Shown here: in pieces, positions 45,594 through 58,104 of the stretch
Layout: each line of letters opens with the position of its first letter
Numbering within the stretch: position 1 is the first letter of the stretch
Origin: Blastobasis lacticolella
Lineage: Eukaryota; Arthropoda; Insecta; Lepidoptera; Blastobasidae
Direction: 5' to 3'
DNA length: 64,000 nt
Assembly: GCA_905147135.1 (NCBI GenBank)
Contig: LR990054.1
Coordinates: 16,033,001 to 16,097,000, forward strand
Notes under the pieces: model-generated
Seen by the model: only the letters and a program-made list of their open reading frames with translations
What the model was told of the DNA's origin: nothing
The model's database searches: none
Program-made: the position numbers and the translations under genes

Positions 45594-47265
45594 TTATGTA
45601 ATTAGCCTACTGATAGAGAGATGCCTAATATTTATTTAACGCACAAAAATTAATACCTATTGCAGATAGTATTGTGACGCCATATTAACAAGACACTATC
45701 CCTTCACACAAATTACAAGCAGTAAAATGAGATAATCAAGTAACGGGCTGTAAACAAGCCATTTAAAAAATGTCCCAGCCATCAATCCAAGCCGACTAGC
45801 AACAAAATGGCTAAAATGCAAAAAACCCAGAAATTTCAAATCAATTTTTTGCCACAAATAACGCTAAACGACCTAAGATTTTATTTCCTAGTAAATTAGG
45901 TTCGGTTGTTTTGGCAAAAACTGCGTGGGCATTATTTTTAGAGAGACCACTCACCTTTGCATGAATAATTGCTAGACGTGGCAGAACCAGCTTTTGCCTT
46001 TGCCACAATTTAAGAATCCTTAAGCTTGTCCGCTCATAAGTCGCTTGAACCACTAAAACATTCCATAAAAACACAATTTACATGTCACTTTAATCTGCAA
46101 CAGGTCCAGAAGTACTTTTTTAATGGTCTATTCGTGACTTAATTTAACTTCACGGGCTCTTCCTTATTTTGAGTAGGTACGGCTTCATAAAAACTCACTT
46201 CTAACGCTTTAAAACTAATCATATTACCGCTTTTAGAGGTTTATGAACTTTATACACATGTATCAATGTGAAAGTCTATTATGTGTTTTTTAAAATTTCA
46301 AATCGTGATATTTAGATTCCAGTATAAATTAGGTTTGAATTAAACTTTGTAGATTTTTTATGCCGCTGAGGTGACGAACGGCTAGGTATCCTGAACCTGA
46401 TGTGAGTGGTATTGGGCTGGTTGTGGAATATTTATTTTATTTTACGGTAACATTATTCTGCACATCAATTTGACAGCCGTTACCTAACAACAGCCCAAAA
46501 CGATCCACTACTGCTGATTTATATAAAAAGTAAACACATACTTTTTACCTAAATCAGGCAGTCGTCGACCACTATAAACTTGCACTGGTATGTTTAGAAT
46601 ATACGACGAGTTACCAATAACTGCTAACCGCATAACCTATTCGATTCCACGCACTTATAAAAATTTAAAACTGCGACACTTCATAACCAAACCATCATAG
46701 CTCCGAAAGTGCACCAGCAACTGACAATACCAAGCGGCATAAAAACGCAGCCTCTTGGTCAGACTGCATAATCAACAGACATTAGCATTGGATTGACAGT
46801 CCACCGATTGCCAGATCGCGTGTAGGCATCCTCACACAACAGCCACGACCAGCTGCATACACGATTTCAAATTATCTAACTCTGCAAGACCTGGGTGGTG
46901 CAATTGTCTAACATCTTTACGGTTTCGTTTCGGCTGTAGTTCGTTTTCGTTTGATAACGATTAAAGTAAAGTAAAGTAGTAAAACACGTTTATTTCACTC
47001 AGACACACGGCACAGCATTCAAAAACATTCAAATAGTAAAACAGATACATAAATCGACAGAAAAAAGATACACTCTAATCTCTTCACCTGTGCCATGTGG
47101 AGAGTGCGATAGGGCCACACTCAGCATATGCCACGACAGTCACAGATTAGTTACGATGTCCCCAATCAATACATCCTAAGGTTAGGTTCTAAACAGACAC
47201 TGCATTTCAACTGCACGCCAGCAAGTATGGTGGCAATTTCGCAACCGGCGCTGTCCAAACGAACT
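45594..47265. other. No gene seen
   Basis: AT-rich, then gradually less so after 46700. No recognisable repeat or product. Confidence 0.35.
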
Positions 47266-47551
47266 CAGTCCGTTCAGTTAATTAGACCCGTAAGTGTACC
47301 AACACGTCAACAGCCAAACGAACCGATAACGAAGCAATAATGACTAGAGAACGAGGTGAAAGCCTTCCGTTTATCATGGAGACGTAATCGTACTCAATAC
47401 TCTTGTGTCTTCGCGCTCTACTTCGTTCGTATGCCGATTGTATCGAGTTCTGAACCTACGTGCCGAGTGTGCGTGTTTCTGTTCTGTGGCAATGCGTGTG
47501 GATTTACATCCAGTTGGCGCTTAAACGCTTTGTTAGTTGTGATACGTGGTG
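47266..47551 (+). promoter_or_regulatory. Candidate alternative first exon
   Basis: A repeat-free, GC-richer patch with initiator-like TCAGTC near 47268 and a strong donor-like GG/GTAAGT at about 47551. If real it would be a noncoding first exon 13 kb before the PEAK-family coding exon. There is no other support. Confidence 0.2.
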
Positions 47552-47584
47552 GGTAAGTCTAGTGGTGAGTTAGTTTTATTGGCG

Positions 47585-47795
47585 TATGTGTAGATACGTA
47601 TGCGGACGTGCAATGAGCTCCCTCTGGGAGTCTTTACTTTGCGCTATAACATGGGGTTCTTCAAGAGGTAGGTACCTCAACGGCCGGCACTGCATCCACT
47701 CCCTAAAGGTTGCAGATGTCCTGGACGATGGTGGCCACTTTCTATCAGGTGTAAAGTCCGTCCGTGTGCCTCTATAGGCAATAAAAAAGAAATAA
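47585..47795 (+). pseudogene. LINE-J ORF2 C-terminus and 3'UTR, degraded
   Basis: One frame reads NELPLGVFTLRYNMGFFKR, then the 3'UTR CAGATGTCCTGGACGATGG, CACTTTCTATCAGGTG and a CAATAAAAAAG tail. Confidence 0.7.
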
Positions 47796-48972
47796 TCATA
47801 ATAATTACAGAACAGATACAAAAGATGATTCTAGGGCTTTGACGCCGTGATGGCGCCAGTATTCAGTGTGTTCAAATTATTGACAAATGATTTAATCCAT
47901 ACACTACAAGGACACAATCATGTAAGGTTGGTGCAAGGAAACAACCATGTAGTTACTCTACATATAGAATCAATAGTATCTCATGATCTCATCTAAGTAG
48001 GTAGCAATTAAAATAACCAAACTAAAAGAAAATTATCTTAGCATCAATACCTATCTCGTTTATGTTCTCGCATGTGTGGACCCAAATACCCAAGGTCCGC
48101 TTTGTCTATGATACAGCAGGACGTAAATAATTGGATAGATAATAATTATGTATTTCAAATATTTCTGCCGAAGTCGAGTCTCGCAAAATCTTCAATAGGA
48201 AACGTAAGGTCGATTACCGAAAGCTGGCGCGCTCCATACAAACCAAGTTTCATCATAATTTCCAAACAAACCCAATTAAATTTTATATACGCGATTTAGA
48301 AATCAATATCTATGTTTATTTTTATTTTATGTTTATGACATGAATTAATTCTAAAGTGACGTTGTAATGCTGAAGATTAATGTATTTATTATTAAATGAA
48401 ATGTAATGAGAATATGAGACTGTGAAACTTGAAATAAATTATATTTAATTTATTTTAATTGATGTCCGTGGTTTATAAGATTTCGTTGCAAAATCAAACG
48501 CGATTTAGGAATGGAAATATTAAGTCCTTGCAACTTTAAAACGACATATTTCAACGAAAATGTGACAAACTCCAGACATAGATAATGGTTCCTAAATCGC
48601 GACTACAAATATTCATTGGCTTTGGTTTGTTTACATGGAAATTATGTTACAACTTCGTTTGTATGGACCGCGCCAGCTTTCGGTAATCGATCTAAACTCG
48701 AGCTACTAGGTATTAAATCTGTAACAATGAATGGCCTAACAATAGCGCGGTAACTCGGTAGTGGTAACTTACCGGGCCAATGAATCAACAAGTGACTAAC
48801 GCTTATGTAACCTCCAACCTGCAAACCTGTTACAGCGACATTTAGCACTTGACTTAGCTTTATTGTAGGCTCAAATGTGTTATCCTTTGAAGCTGTTACG
48901 AAGCAAAATATAATGGATATTTGGTCACCTGCCGGAAGCACTTCCTAAATCTTTCTAATATTCGATCATTGA
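47796..48972. other. No gene seen; possible SINE-T relic
   Basis: At about 48062-48125 TTCTCGCATGTGTGGACCCA and GTCCGCTTTGTCTATGAT echo the antisense SINE-T end, but too weakly to call. The rest is AT-rich and unassigned. Confidence 0.3.
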
Positions 48973-49293
48973 TCATCTTGGCGTTAATGTCCCGGTTGTG
49001 CTCTCGAGCACGAGGGCCCCGGGTCCTCCTTGACCATGATCCAGGATTTGGCAGATCAGATAATTACAGTGGAGCGACTGCCATCTGACCTCCGTGACCC
49101 TGCTACCAGGGGAACCTAACCAGACTGGATCAAGGTTACAAATTCAGTTGCCTGAATTTGCAGGTTTCCCTCACCGTAAAAGCATTGGTTAGTGTTCAAC
49201 TAATGTACATAACTCAGGAAAGAGTCATTGGTACACGGCCGCAGCGGGATTCGAACCCGGTACCTCTCGCTTATGAGTCGGATACCGAGGCTC
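48973..49293 (-). repeat. SINE-T, near full length
   Basis: Runs from CTTGGCGTTAATGTCCCGGT to the head (CGGGATTCGAACCCGGTACC, CTCTCGCTTATGAGTCGGAT). It lacks the last part of the 5' end. Confidence 0.85.
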
Positions 49294-49801
49294 TAGACTG
49301 GGAAGTTATGATGTTAGGATTATTTAAGACCGAAATCCTCCTATTACTATATAACTATTGTTTATAACCTATATGAAGAGAAAATAAAAATTATGAATAA
49401 TTAATAACCTTTGCCTCAACATTGAGCAATACATAAATAGGAGCAAACTCGCGAAAGTCGCATTCAGTGAAACCTATCAGGTTTCTCATGTAACTACGCC
49501 CATAACCAGTGTTTGTTTTTCACGTCTACCCACACATGGCATCCTCGGACCAGTAAAATGATTTTCACTCAAGTAAAACATGCAGCCACAGATGTAATAC
49601 CAGTTTTTCCTTGACCACATGAACGCAACAGCCGCGCCTTGAAGAAAGCTGGTTTCGAAAAAAACACTCTCTGGTCTTGCTGCTCGTGGAAAAATGTAGT
49701 CTAGAAATCGGATAATATAACTTACATGCATGTATATTCAACAAGGGAAACTTACACCATCTTGCTCAGTAGGTTTTAGAATGTCGGTCTTGATAACATT
49801 T

Positions 49802-50400
49802 TTTAGCCTCCGACGAAAAGAGGAGGGTGTTATAAGGGGTCATCCATAAATTACGTCACACCTTAATAGGGAGAGAGGGTATTACTGAAATGTGACATAA
49901 TGTGACAAGGGGCAGGGGGGGTCAAAAATTCTGTGACATCACATGTTAAAAATTAATAATCAAATGTGAATTTGTTTAGATGTGAATAAAAATCTTAAAA
50001 TTTAACGAACTTGATCCATATTTATTAATAATTTCGCATTCTCGCTATGAAATTATCTCACTATGAAAAATGACGATAGCTGTTTTCTTTCAATTATTCT
50101 AAAATACATGGATAAATTTAAGAAATGTGTGACGTCACATCAGGAGGGGGGGATTATAAAATTGTGACAACCTCAAACAAATGCTCAAAAGTCCTAAAAT
50201 TCGTGTGACGTAATGGATGGCGCCTAAGGTTGACATGTGTATCTGTGGCTTTGTGCAGCATTGTGAGCATCGTAGCTCCCGAGCGTATTAACCGATTTGG
50301 ATGCGGTTGTCTACATTTGAAAGCCAGTTTAATCGAGTTGGTTCTTAGCTTTGTTTAATAAAAATCAGTTTAGTAGTTTAGAAAATATTTGAGTTTAACT
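49802..50400 (+). repeat. CCTCCGACG-family repeat, split by a MITE
   Basis: The left part is TAGCCTCCGACGAAAAGAGG and GTGTTATAA. The right part resumes with GTTGACATGTGTATCTGTGG, GCATCGTAGCTCCCGAGCGT, ACCGATTTGGATGCGG and ends AAATATTTGAGT. A TIR element at 49836-50224 interrupts it. It is a common unclassified Lepidopteran repeat, by my recollection. Confidence 0.65.
49836..50224. mobile_element. TIR MITE, TAA duplication
   Basis: 389 bp. Ends GGGGTCATCCATAAATTACG / TCACAC and, complemented, GGCGCCATCCATTACGTCAC. The flanks are TAA on both sides (49833-49835, 50225-50227). The interior is AT-rich with GACGTCACAT and GTGACAT words and no transposase. Confidence 0.8.
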
Positions 50401-50722
50401 AAACTTGGTCGAGGGTTATCCCACTTTTTCTTTCGGTTAGGTTTTGTCAAACAATATGCGCCTTTAAAACGTTCGACATAAGAGACTAACACATCATCCT
50501 GCTATCGCCTTTACCATCTATCGAAGAGCCATTCTTTCTCGAAAGTAACGACCTAAAACAATGTGTTAATAGCGTCTTAACTCGAAGAAAAACCGCTTAA
50601 ACTGCCCAGAGATCAATCTCTGCTTCAAATTCTTTTCAAATTACATAAGTAGGGTAGATTAATAGCGGGTGTGGTTCAAATGGAGTCGTGGGAAGGACTG
50701 TTTGAGAGGCTTAGCTTCTGGG
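50401..50722. other. No gene seen
   Basis: Unassigned AT-rich sequence. Its last 8 bases are the hAT duplication CTTCTGGG. Confidence 0.4.
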
Positions 50723-51054
50723 CAGTGTTGCCAACTAAGCGGAATTTCCACTAGATCTAGGTTTAGACTTACCTTTTAGATTCAAATTGGATTCTCCGAA
50801 AATAGTTTGTCAATTTCTTGAATAATTTAGATTGTAGCGTAATAAATTTATTCTACAAAAACAGAAATCGTATAATAAGCCGATTCTACTAAACAAAGAT
50901 AAACTATAACTTTATAAAATATTGTAATATTGTTGTTATATTTTGAAATAATATTTAGGTTTGTGGTTTTCCTGGTGGTTTGTGAGATCGCCAAATTCTA
51001 GTGGGTTACGATGCCACAATTTGTGGATTCGTTAAAATAAAGTTGGCAACACTG
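50723..51054. mobile_element. hAT-like MITE
   Basis: 332 bp. Ends CAGTGTTGCCAACT and AGTTGGCAACACTG, with a perfect 8-bp duplication CTTCTGGG (50715-50722, 51055-51062). The interior is AT-rich and noncoding. Confidence 0.85.
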
Positions 51055-51267
51055 CTTCTGGGAAGTAGTTAGGCCCTTTCCGTGGAAGTTAATCAAAACT
51101 AATTCCCTTTCTCATGAATAGGCTGCTTTGGCTCTTTAGCCAACCTCAGCCTAGTATTGTTGTAGTTAATTATTTTGTTCATTGTGTAGAGGTGTTAATG
51201 TTAAAAGTATTCGCAATTCAATGCAGGTGACTGAAGAAACAAGTGCGCTGGGTCGAGTTGACAAACA

Positions 51268-51603
51268 CTTTAATAATAATAATAATAATCTTGTCGTTAA
51301 TGTCCCGGTTATGATCTCGCGCACGAGGGCCAGGGGTCCGCCTTGACCATGATCCAGGATTTGGCAGATCAGGTAATTGACCTGACTATATTGGATCATG
51401 GTTACACATTCAGTCGCCACAATGTGCAGGTTTCATCACGATGTTTTCTCTCACCGTAAGAGCATCTGTTTAAATCGGTTAGCATTCAACTAATGTACAT
51501 AACTCAGATAAGAGTCATTGGTACATGGCCGCAGCGGGATTCGAACTCAGTACCTCTCGCTTATGAGTCGGATACTGCAACCACTCAGACACCGACGCTC
51601 AAC
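51268..51603 (-). repeat. SINE-T, internally deleted, ATT tail
   Basis: TTGACAAACA occurs at 51258-51267 and 51604-51613, a 10-bp target duplication. In sense the tail is (ATT)n instead of (GAT)n. The segment before CTGACTATATTGGATCATGG is deleted. The head has an intact B-box complement GGGATTCGAACTC. Confidence 0.85.
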
Positions 51604-51739
51604 TTGACAAACAATAGTAACAAATAATCATAAATAAATATTGTTGGACAAATTCACATTCACATGCCATCTAGCCCCTAAGTAACCAAAGCTTGAAGTG
51701 TGTTAGATAACTGATAAACTACTTATATACTTTTTTACA

Positions 51740-51868
51740 TGCATACTTATTATACATACTACACCCAGACCCGTAACAGAAATTAAAATTAATCATTTCA
51801 ATTCCGAATCGAACCGGGACCTCTGCGTGGCAGACCGTTAATGGTAACCAATTGAACCACTCAGGTCG
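51740..51868 (-). repeat. SINE-G
   Basis: The complement reads CGACCTGAGTGGTTCAATTG, GGTCTGCCACGCAGAGGTCC, CGGTTCGATTCGG, then ATTAATTTTAATTTCTGTTA. The anticodon-like TGCCA again points to tRNA-Gly. Confidence 0.7.
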
Positions 51869-52331
51869 TCAATTAGGTCTCGCTTTGAACTTCAACGTTG
51901 AGAAATGCAAAAGCAAGATTGATTTTAACTTAATCGTTAAACTATTACCACATAGAGATTCGTGTTAAATAATTGGACGCAAATGCTTGCTAAGCTTGCA
52001 CAAGATAACATTTATGTAGGAGTTCTAAATGGCATATGCGACAATCTCTGAAAATAACACATGACTGCATCTGTTTACTAATTTCGGAGCTAGGTATAGA
52101 CACCACAACTTATTTATTGCATTATATATTTATTTAGAAGCACCAAAGCTTATTTATTAATTGTTATTTTCGCTACTATTTTCTTGCACTACTTACTAGC
52201 TTATGTGAATCAAAAAGATGTCTTGAAGAGATCGCTTAAAGCGATAAGCGTTTGTATGTTATGCTGATTCCTGTATATTGTCTTGTAATAAGTGTGCAAT
52301 AAAGTGTTTTGACTCACTTAACCAGATGGTG
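51869..52331. other. No gene seen
   Basis: Near 52288 GTGTGCAATAAAGTGTTTTG looks like a retroelement polyadenylation end, just before a truncated RTE-B. Confidence 0.4.
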
Positions 52332-52381
52332 GGAGAGGCCCTAAGTCCTGCAGTGGACTGTTACGGGCTGTGATGATGAAT
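52332..52381 (+). mobile_element. RTE-B, severely 5'-truncated
   Basis: Only the last 50 bp (GGGAGAGGCCCTAAGTCCTG ... TGTGATGATGAA). A 9-bp CAGATGGTG occurs at 52323-52331 and 52382-52390. Confidence 0.8.
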
Positions 52382-52861
52382 CAGATGGTGATACCAACAA
52401 TGAATAATCGACGAATCTAGTAGCTAGTTATTACAAGTTCTGCAATGATTAACGTCATATCTGCGACTCGATAATGTCAACTGAAAAGCGGATCTGTGGT
52501 GAACGTAACTAATTGTCCATTACGAGTTTCTTGTCAGATTTAATATTCCCACAAGGCCGTAGCATTTTGCATTTGATCGGTTCGAAAGAGAGCGGAACTT
52601 TTATGGAGAACTACAAGGTCTGGCTGTACGTTGGTATGTTATACAATATTACACAAATGGTAAACGTGCATTTAGCTATATTATATAAGAGAGCTTTTAA
52701 GGCGTTAAGCTTAAGGTTCGGGAGGTAACAAAGGCGGTACATTGTTATCCGATACGTTCTCCTTATTAGCACAATTAACAAGAAATTTTTGGGTGCATCT
52801 TGACGAAACGTTGGATTAACTCATTATGCTGTTATGATTCCCTATTCGTCTATGTTATTTA

Positions 52862-53055
52862 TCACGGTCTAGGTACATATGTAGATAACTAAATATAGGC
52901 ATCTGTATCTATGTACGCTTGGATCTTTTAAACTACGCAACGGATTTTAATGTGGTTTTATAGATAGAGCGATTTAAGAGGAAGGTTTATAAGCAAGAAA
53001 AAATTTTTAAGGCAGATATGAATAGGACGCCATATGATCGAAGTCGCGCCGGATC
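52862..53055 (+). mobile_element. Helitron-like (Lep1-type) fragment
   Basis: AACTACGCAACGGATTTTAA, ATAGATAGAGCGATTTAAGA, GGAAGGTTTATAA and GAAGTCGCGCCGG, in parallel with 23405-23640. Confidence 0.5.
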
Positions 53056-53320
53056 CACAAGTAAGTAGTGTGAAGGAAAAAATTACCTACAAACATAGTT
53101 TATTGGTTGGTCATATTTTCGGCATTTGTTAAAAAAATTAGCACTAATATTAAATACCATACTTACCTATTTAGGTGAGCAATTTCTACGCATGCTTTTA
53201 ACTATAATAGGTACCTACATAGGTTTCGAAACAGGAACAAATCACGCACTCAGCGTCGATTGGGAGATAAGATCGATTTGCTCTATCTCTATATCTCTAG
53301 CAAGTTGCGTAGGTAGAGAC

Positions 53321-53692
53321 TAGGGTTGCCAACCCTACTATATAATATAGTATCCTATTGTTTTATGTTTCCACCTACTATTATTTTAAAATTTTAATGT
53401 AGTAGGCGAAACTACTATATTTTATCAGCAAAGTCGCTTATTAGTATCACTTACCGTAAAACGGAATGCGTCCTGAATTTTAGTGTTAAGAATTCAGAAA
53501 CAACTCAGTTAAACACCATCCTGGACCAACTAACTACTTACTGAAGATCAATTTTATACTAAATATATTTTGTGAAAAATACTACCTATATATTTTAATG
53601 AATCTACCCTATCTACTATATTTTTATAGTAGATAGGGTATTCACTGAATCCGAAAATACTTTATTTGGTCTTAAAAAAGTTGGCAACCCTA
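53321..53692. mobile_element. hAT-like MITE, intact paralogue of the split one
   Basis: 372 bp. Ends TAGGGTTGCCAACCC and GTTGGCAACCCTA, with a perfect 8-bp duplication GTAGAGAC (53313-53320, 53693-53700). It contains an inner palindrome around CTATCTACTATA near 53608-53640. It shows what the 28817-33435 site looked like before the gypsy insertion. Confidence 0.9.
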
Positions 53693-53789
53693 GTAGAGAC
53701 TGGTACTCTACATCTTATTACAGTATCTACAATGCGGTAGTGCACGTCGGCTCTTTCGACATCATAGAGTGTCGTCACTATCGTGTAAA

Positions 53790-54153
53790 TAAAAAAAAAA
53801 TAGTCAACATGGCGTTAATGTCCCGGTTGTGCTCTCGCGCACGATGGCCTGGCGTCCACCTTAACCATGATCCAGGAGTTGTCAGATCAGATAATGATAG
53901 TGGAGCGACAGCTATCTGACCCCCGTGACACTGCTACCAGGGGAACCTGACAGATTGGATCATGGTTACACATTCAATCGCCTGAATGTGCAGGTTTCAT
54001 CACGATGTTTTTCCTCACCGTAAGAGCATCGGTTAGGCAACTAACGTACATAACTAAGAAAAGAGTCATTGGTACATGGCCGCAGTGCGATTCGAACCCG
54101 GTACCTCTCGCTTATGAGTCGGATACATTAACCGCCCGTCCACCGATGCTCTG
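53790..54153 (-). repeat. SINE-T, full length
   Basis: TCGTGTAAA at 53781-53789 and 54154-54162 is a 9-bp target duplication. In sense the tail is T-rich rather than GAT. The B-box complement GCGATTCGAACCC is intact. Confidence 0.85.
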
Positions 54154-54224
54154 TCGTGTAAACTACCGAAACTAGCCGATGTGCATTATTCACCGCATTA
54201 TTAACTACTATACGTAGGTAGGTA

Positions 54225-54475
54225 GAGCTCGTCTAATTTAAAATGACGCGCCCCACTATCGCATTAACGCACACAAGCAAGTTTAAAATATGGACGCAAT
54301 ACATATACAAATGCCGTTGTAATTGGTCATTCAGTTGCCGGTGAAATTCAAACGTAGAAGCACGCGTCGTTTATTGGCTCCCACACAGATGAAGTGTCGT
54401 TATCAATATTTGCACTCACACATCGAAATCAATTAACTAAGTAGTGGGGCGCGTCATTTTAGACTAGACGAGCTC
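54225..54475. mobile_element. TIR MITE, TA duplication
   Basis: 251 bp. GAGCTCGTCTAATTTAAAAT and GACGCGCCCCACTA on the left are mirrored on the right by TAGTGGGGCGCGTCATTTTA and GACTAGACGAGCTC. Flanks are TA/TA, as in Tc1/mariner-type MITEs. Confidence 0.85.
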
Positions 54476-54764
54476 TACTTCATTTTATGTCCATCGTGCA
54501 CAGCAACACATGAGATCATCGTCTTTCGGATGCTACTGAATAAGGAATCTTGTTCACTATTCAACTTTAGCTTAATAACTGGCGATTGTGTAGGATAGGT
54601 AATAAAACTTTATAAAAGTTGTAGGCATGAATTTATAATTTGTCGAACGTTGTAAAATTGGTGGGTGCATGACGACAGACTTTGAAAGGTGATGTGCCAT
54701 TTTGAATGGCGAATATTACTTTAATAATCGTTTAGGATGATGCTACATCATATCTCGTCTAGAT

Positions 54765-55093
54765 GGTCATCTTGGCGTTAATGTCCCGGTTATGCTCTTG
54801 CACACGAAGGCCCGCCTTGACCATGATCTAGGATTGGGCAGATCAGGTATTTACTACCATCGTCAGAGGTATTTCCGTGGAACTTGACCAGACTGGATCA
54901 TGGTTTCACATTCAGTCGCTTGAACGTGGAGGTTCCATCACGATGTATTCCCTCGCTGTAAGAGTCGGTTAGTATTCAACGAAAGTACATAACTCAGAGT
55001 TATTTGTACATGGCCGTAGTGGGATTCGAACCTAATACCTCTTACTTATGAGTTGGATACTTAACCCCTCGGCCACCGACGCTCCTCACGCCG
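54765..55093 (-). repeat. SINE-T with 19-bp target duplication
   Basis: CATCATATCTCGTCTAGAT (54746-54764) and CATCATATCTAGTCTAGAT (55094-55112) differ at one base. The copy is otherwise full length with several decayed positions, including the B-box region GGGATTCGAACCTAA. Confidence 0.9.
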
Positions 55094-55112
55094 CATCATA
55101 TCTAGTCTAGAT

Positions 55113-56520
55113 AACATCTAGATTCCCATTGACATGGTAACTTTAGCCTACTGTAGACACCTACTAGTTAGTTATTCACAAAATAAACATCTGTCAGACA
55201 ACCTTCGTGTTTATTTGGATCTAACTTCGTGTTTAAAAAAAATGGGACCACGGCCTTGAAGTAATAGGCCATGTTTACGATTTAATCGCCGAACACGTGT
55301 GAAGTGAACGTTATTTGTCTACTAAGTAATATTTGTACAATTGATTTTGCGAGTAGGTATGTACCAAAACATTGGAAAGTTAGCTACCTTCATCGTCTGA
55401 CTAGACTGCCAATTTTTTTTTGTTTGTGCTATCCACTTTCCCATATCCATATTACTTACTAAGCCCGGCTTGCACAAATTCTTAAACATATTTAAGAATG
55501 CAGTTTAACGCGTGCCATAATATACCATATCGACGACGCAGTACCAATACCTCCTAAGTTCCATTTTGTGGACTTTTAGTTTTTAATGTCAATCGACGCA
55601 GAATGCAATTTCGCACTTGCTGGCAAGACCCCTAAGTTTGATATTAGATTTTTCGTAACTTTAAACACTAATAGAATAAGCTTTTAAAAAATAAACTTCT
55701 ATAAAAAATATAAATGTGACACATTTTTTTCGTTTCTTGAAAAATTTTAATTTTTTAGTTCGGAGATATTGGTACTTCGTCGTCGATATACCATAAAGTA
55801 TCTATGAGAAATATATTCCACTTTGCTTTGCTCTTACTGAATTTAGTCAAATGTAATAAGCGCATAACCTGTGGACCTTATGAACCAAAAGGTGCGTCTG
55901 TACAACTCAAATCTATCTACAGACAGACGTAGCTATCTAGCTACCTACACATGCACTGTATTTCCAAAGGCCACTAACGTGTGTCGCCCGAATTTCTCTC
56001 CGTACTCGTTTCGGGCCGGTAGCGAATCGACCTGAATACCACGCGGAAGGCTTTCGACTCACTCTTCAACGAAACTTGTGTAAACACGAGTGTATCGAGT
56101 TCCACAACGATTGGAAAGAATGTCGGAATTTGCTTAGAGATAAGGTTTGGCTGCGTAGGGAAATAGAAGCAGGTGATGGATCACGTAATTAGTTTGAGTG
56201 CCAGTTGCAGTCTTGATTAATAGGAAAAAGTGAGTGACCAAAGTTAAGCCGACATTCAGAGTAAATACTGTAGGCCGTAAATAGGCCGTACTACAGGCCG
56301 CAGAGTAAATACTGTGGGTTTTCCCAAAATCGTTGTTTCAATGTAGCAAATTTTCCATAACCATACGTACCCTGGAACTTGATAAACAAACAAGAATGAT
56401 CATCCACCTACTTTTTAAACACTGGCCAGTGGCCTTAACAATCGTTGAAAGAATAAATTAGAGCCTATTTTTCCTAGAATTATACCTCGACCTAATATGA
56501 CCCAGAAAAGCAATGTATTA
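55113..56520. other. No gene seen
   Basis: Unassigned. Near 56258-56312 CAGAGTAAATACTGT occurs twice around GGCCGTA words, a small local duplication. Confidence 0.4.
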
Positions 56521-56733
56521 GTCATCTTGGCGTTAATGTCCCGATTGTGCTCTCGCGCACGAGGGCTCGGGGTCTGCCTTGACCATGATCCAGGATTTGG
56601 CAGATCAGGTAATTACAGTGGAGCGACTGCCATCTGACCGTGACCCTGTTAATAGGGGAACCTGACCAGATTGGATCATGGTTACACATTCAATCGCCAG
56701 AATGTGCAGGTTTCATCACGATGTTTTCCCTTT
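56521..56733 (-). repeat. SINE-T, 5'-truncated
   Basis: GTCATCTTGGCGTTAATGTC to CGATGTTTTCCCT. The head is missing. It runs directly into 40 bp of antisense CCTCCGACG-family sequence (CAGATACACACGTCAAACTT). Confidence 0.8.
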
Positions 56734-58104
56734 CAGACACAGATACACACGTCAAACTTATAACATATATTTTAGCATCAAGGGTTCAGAACAGGCTTTT
56801 TCGCACATTCAACAACATTGTTGTTACATAAACATTCCATTGTAAGCAGCAAGTCACACAGGCGTCCAAACCGCAGTCCCAAAACAAACCGAGACTGCTG
56901 TGAACCGCAAAACCTGACTGGTTTTGTCGTAGTGCCGAGTTATTGACACAGTTACCACATCCCCGCGCACAAGGATGCTGCGATGCGCCTGCGCCTGCGA
57001 CCTCGAAACTCTTAAAGAGAATGCAACCGCACCACTCGATCTAGACTGTAGGCTCACTAGAGATAAGAGAAATGGTATGGTTTATTCGAATAAATTTGTC
57101 AATATTTGTGGTATTGAAATTAAAAACGAATTTACTCATTAGAAGCTTATGTATTAACATTCATTTTTTTATTTATATAGAAGTTCCTTATTGGCTGTAG
57201 TAGGTAGCAATGTAGTAATAGGTAAATAATACCACATTGTATTATAAAACTGTAGGTAAATTTTTCTTTGTAATGTTTCATATTCATTTCATAGGATTGG
57301 TTTTAGTGACTATTCATCTGATACTGATCCACATATTGTAATCTTCACAATTCTAGGTACCTATAGGTATGTAATTGTAATAAGTAGTCGTGTGGATCTT
57401 ATTTATTCGTAATCTATCTATACCTATCCTTAATCATTTTAAATTTAAATAATAAACAATTAAAAAAAAAAAAAAAAAAACAGCTCAACCTTTCTCACGA
57501 ATCACTCTTGTCTTTTGATAAAAACTGCTTTTTAAGATTATCGCGAACAGACTGACAGACGCGGCGTAAGACTTTGTTCTCTAAAACGTAGTGATGATAG
57601 TGATAGTGACATATCTAGATAATAATCTATGTTTGTAAAACTTGCCTGCTCATAACTTTTAAATCAACTAAAACGTATCAACAGATTTTTTTATGCTACA
57701 CAGTAACAAACTAGCGGTAACTGTAACCTGAATAGACAATCACCTATTTCTGGAACTTTCATTTGTCACTTATACTTCTCGCTGTCATTCGGTACCTAGA
57801 AAGCTTTTATTTCCGACTCCAGTGTTGCCCAACTCTACCGCCGCTAATTGCCTATGTGTGCACACCGCCTTATTAACTGTGATGCGCGTGGGCGCACTGC
57901 AGTTTCGCTAACGATGGACCAACATGCATTTGTGTACGTGGTCAATTTGGTTTCCCATATACGTTTTGTGACCAGTGCTCGTACGTTTCGCTTCTAAATT
58001 AGCATACTTGCTGTAAACGGTGTAATGGAAATAAAACGAATGTAAGGCGACAAAATAAACGGCTATTATAGGCCTTAGGTATGTGTCAGAGAAGATGTTA
58101 CATC
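56734..58104. other. No gene seen; poly-A run
   Basis: 56734-56770 is a relic of the CCTCCGACG-family repeat. A run of 18 A lies at 57463-57480 with no recognisable retroelement before it. The rest is AT-rich and unassigned. Confidence 0.4.

Noticed and set aside
48062..48125. Another SINE-T copy
   Set aside because: Only scattered words agree; too diverged to support a feature.
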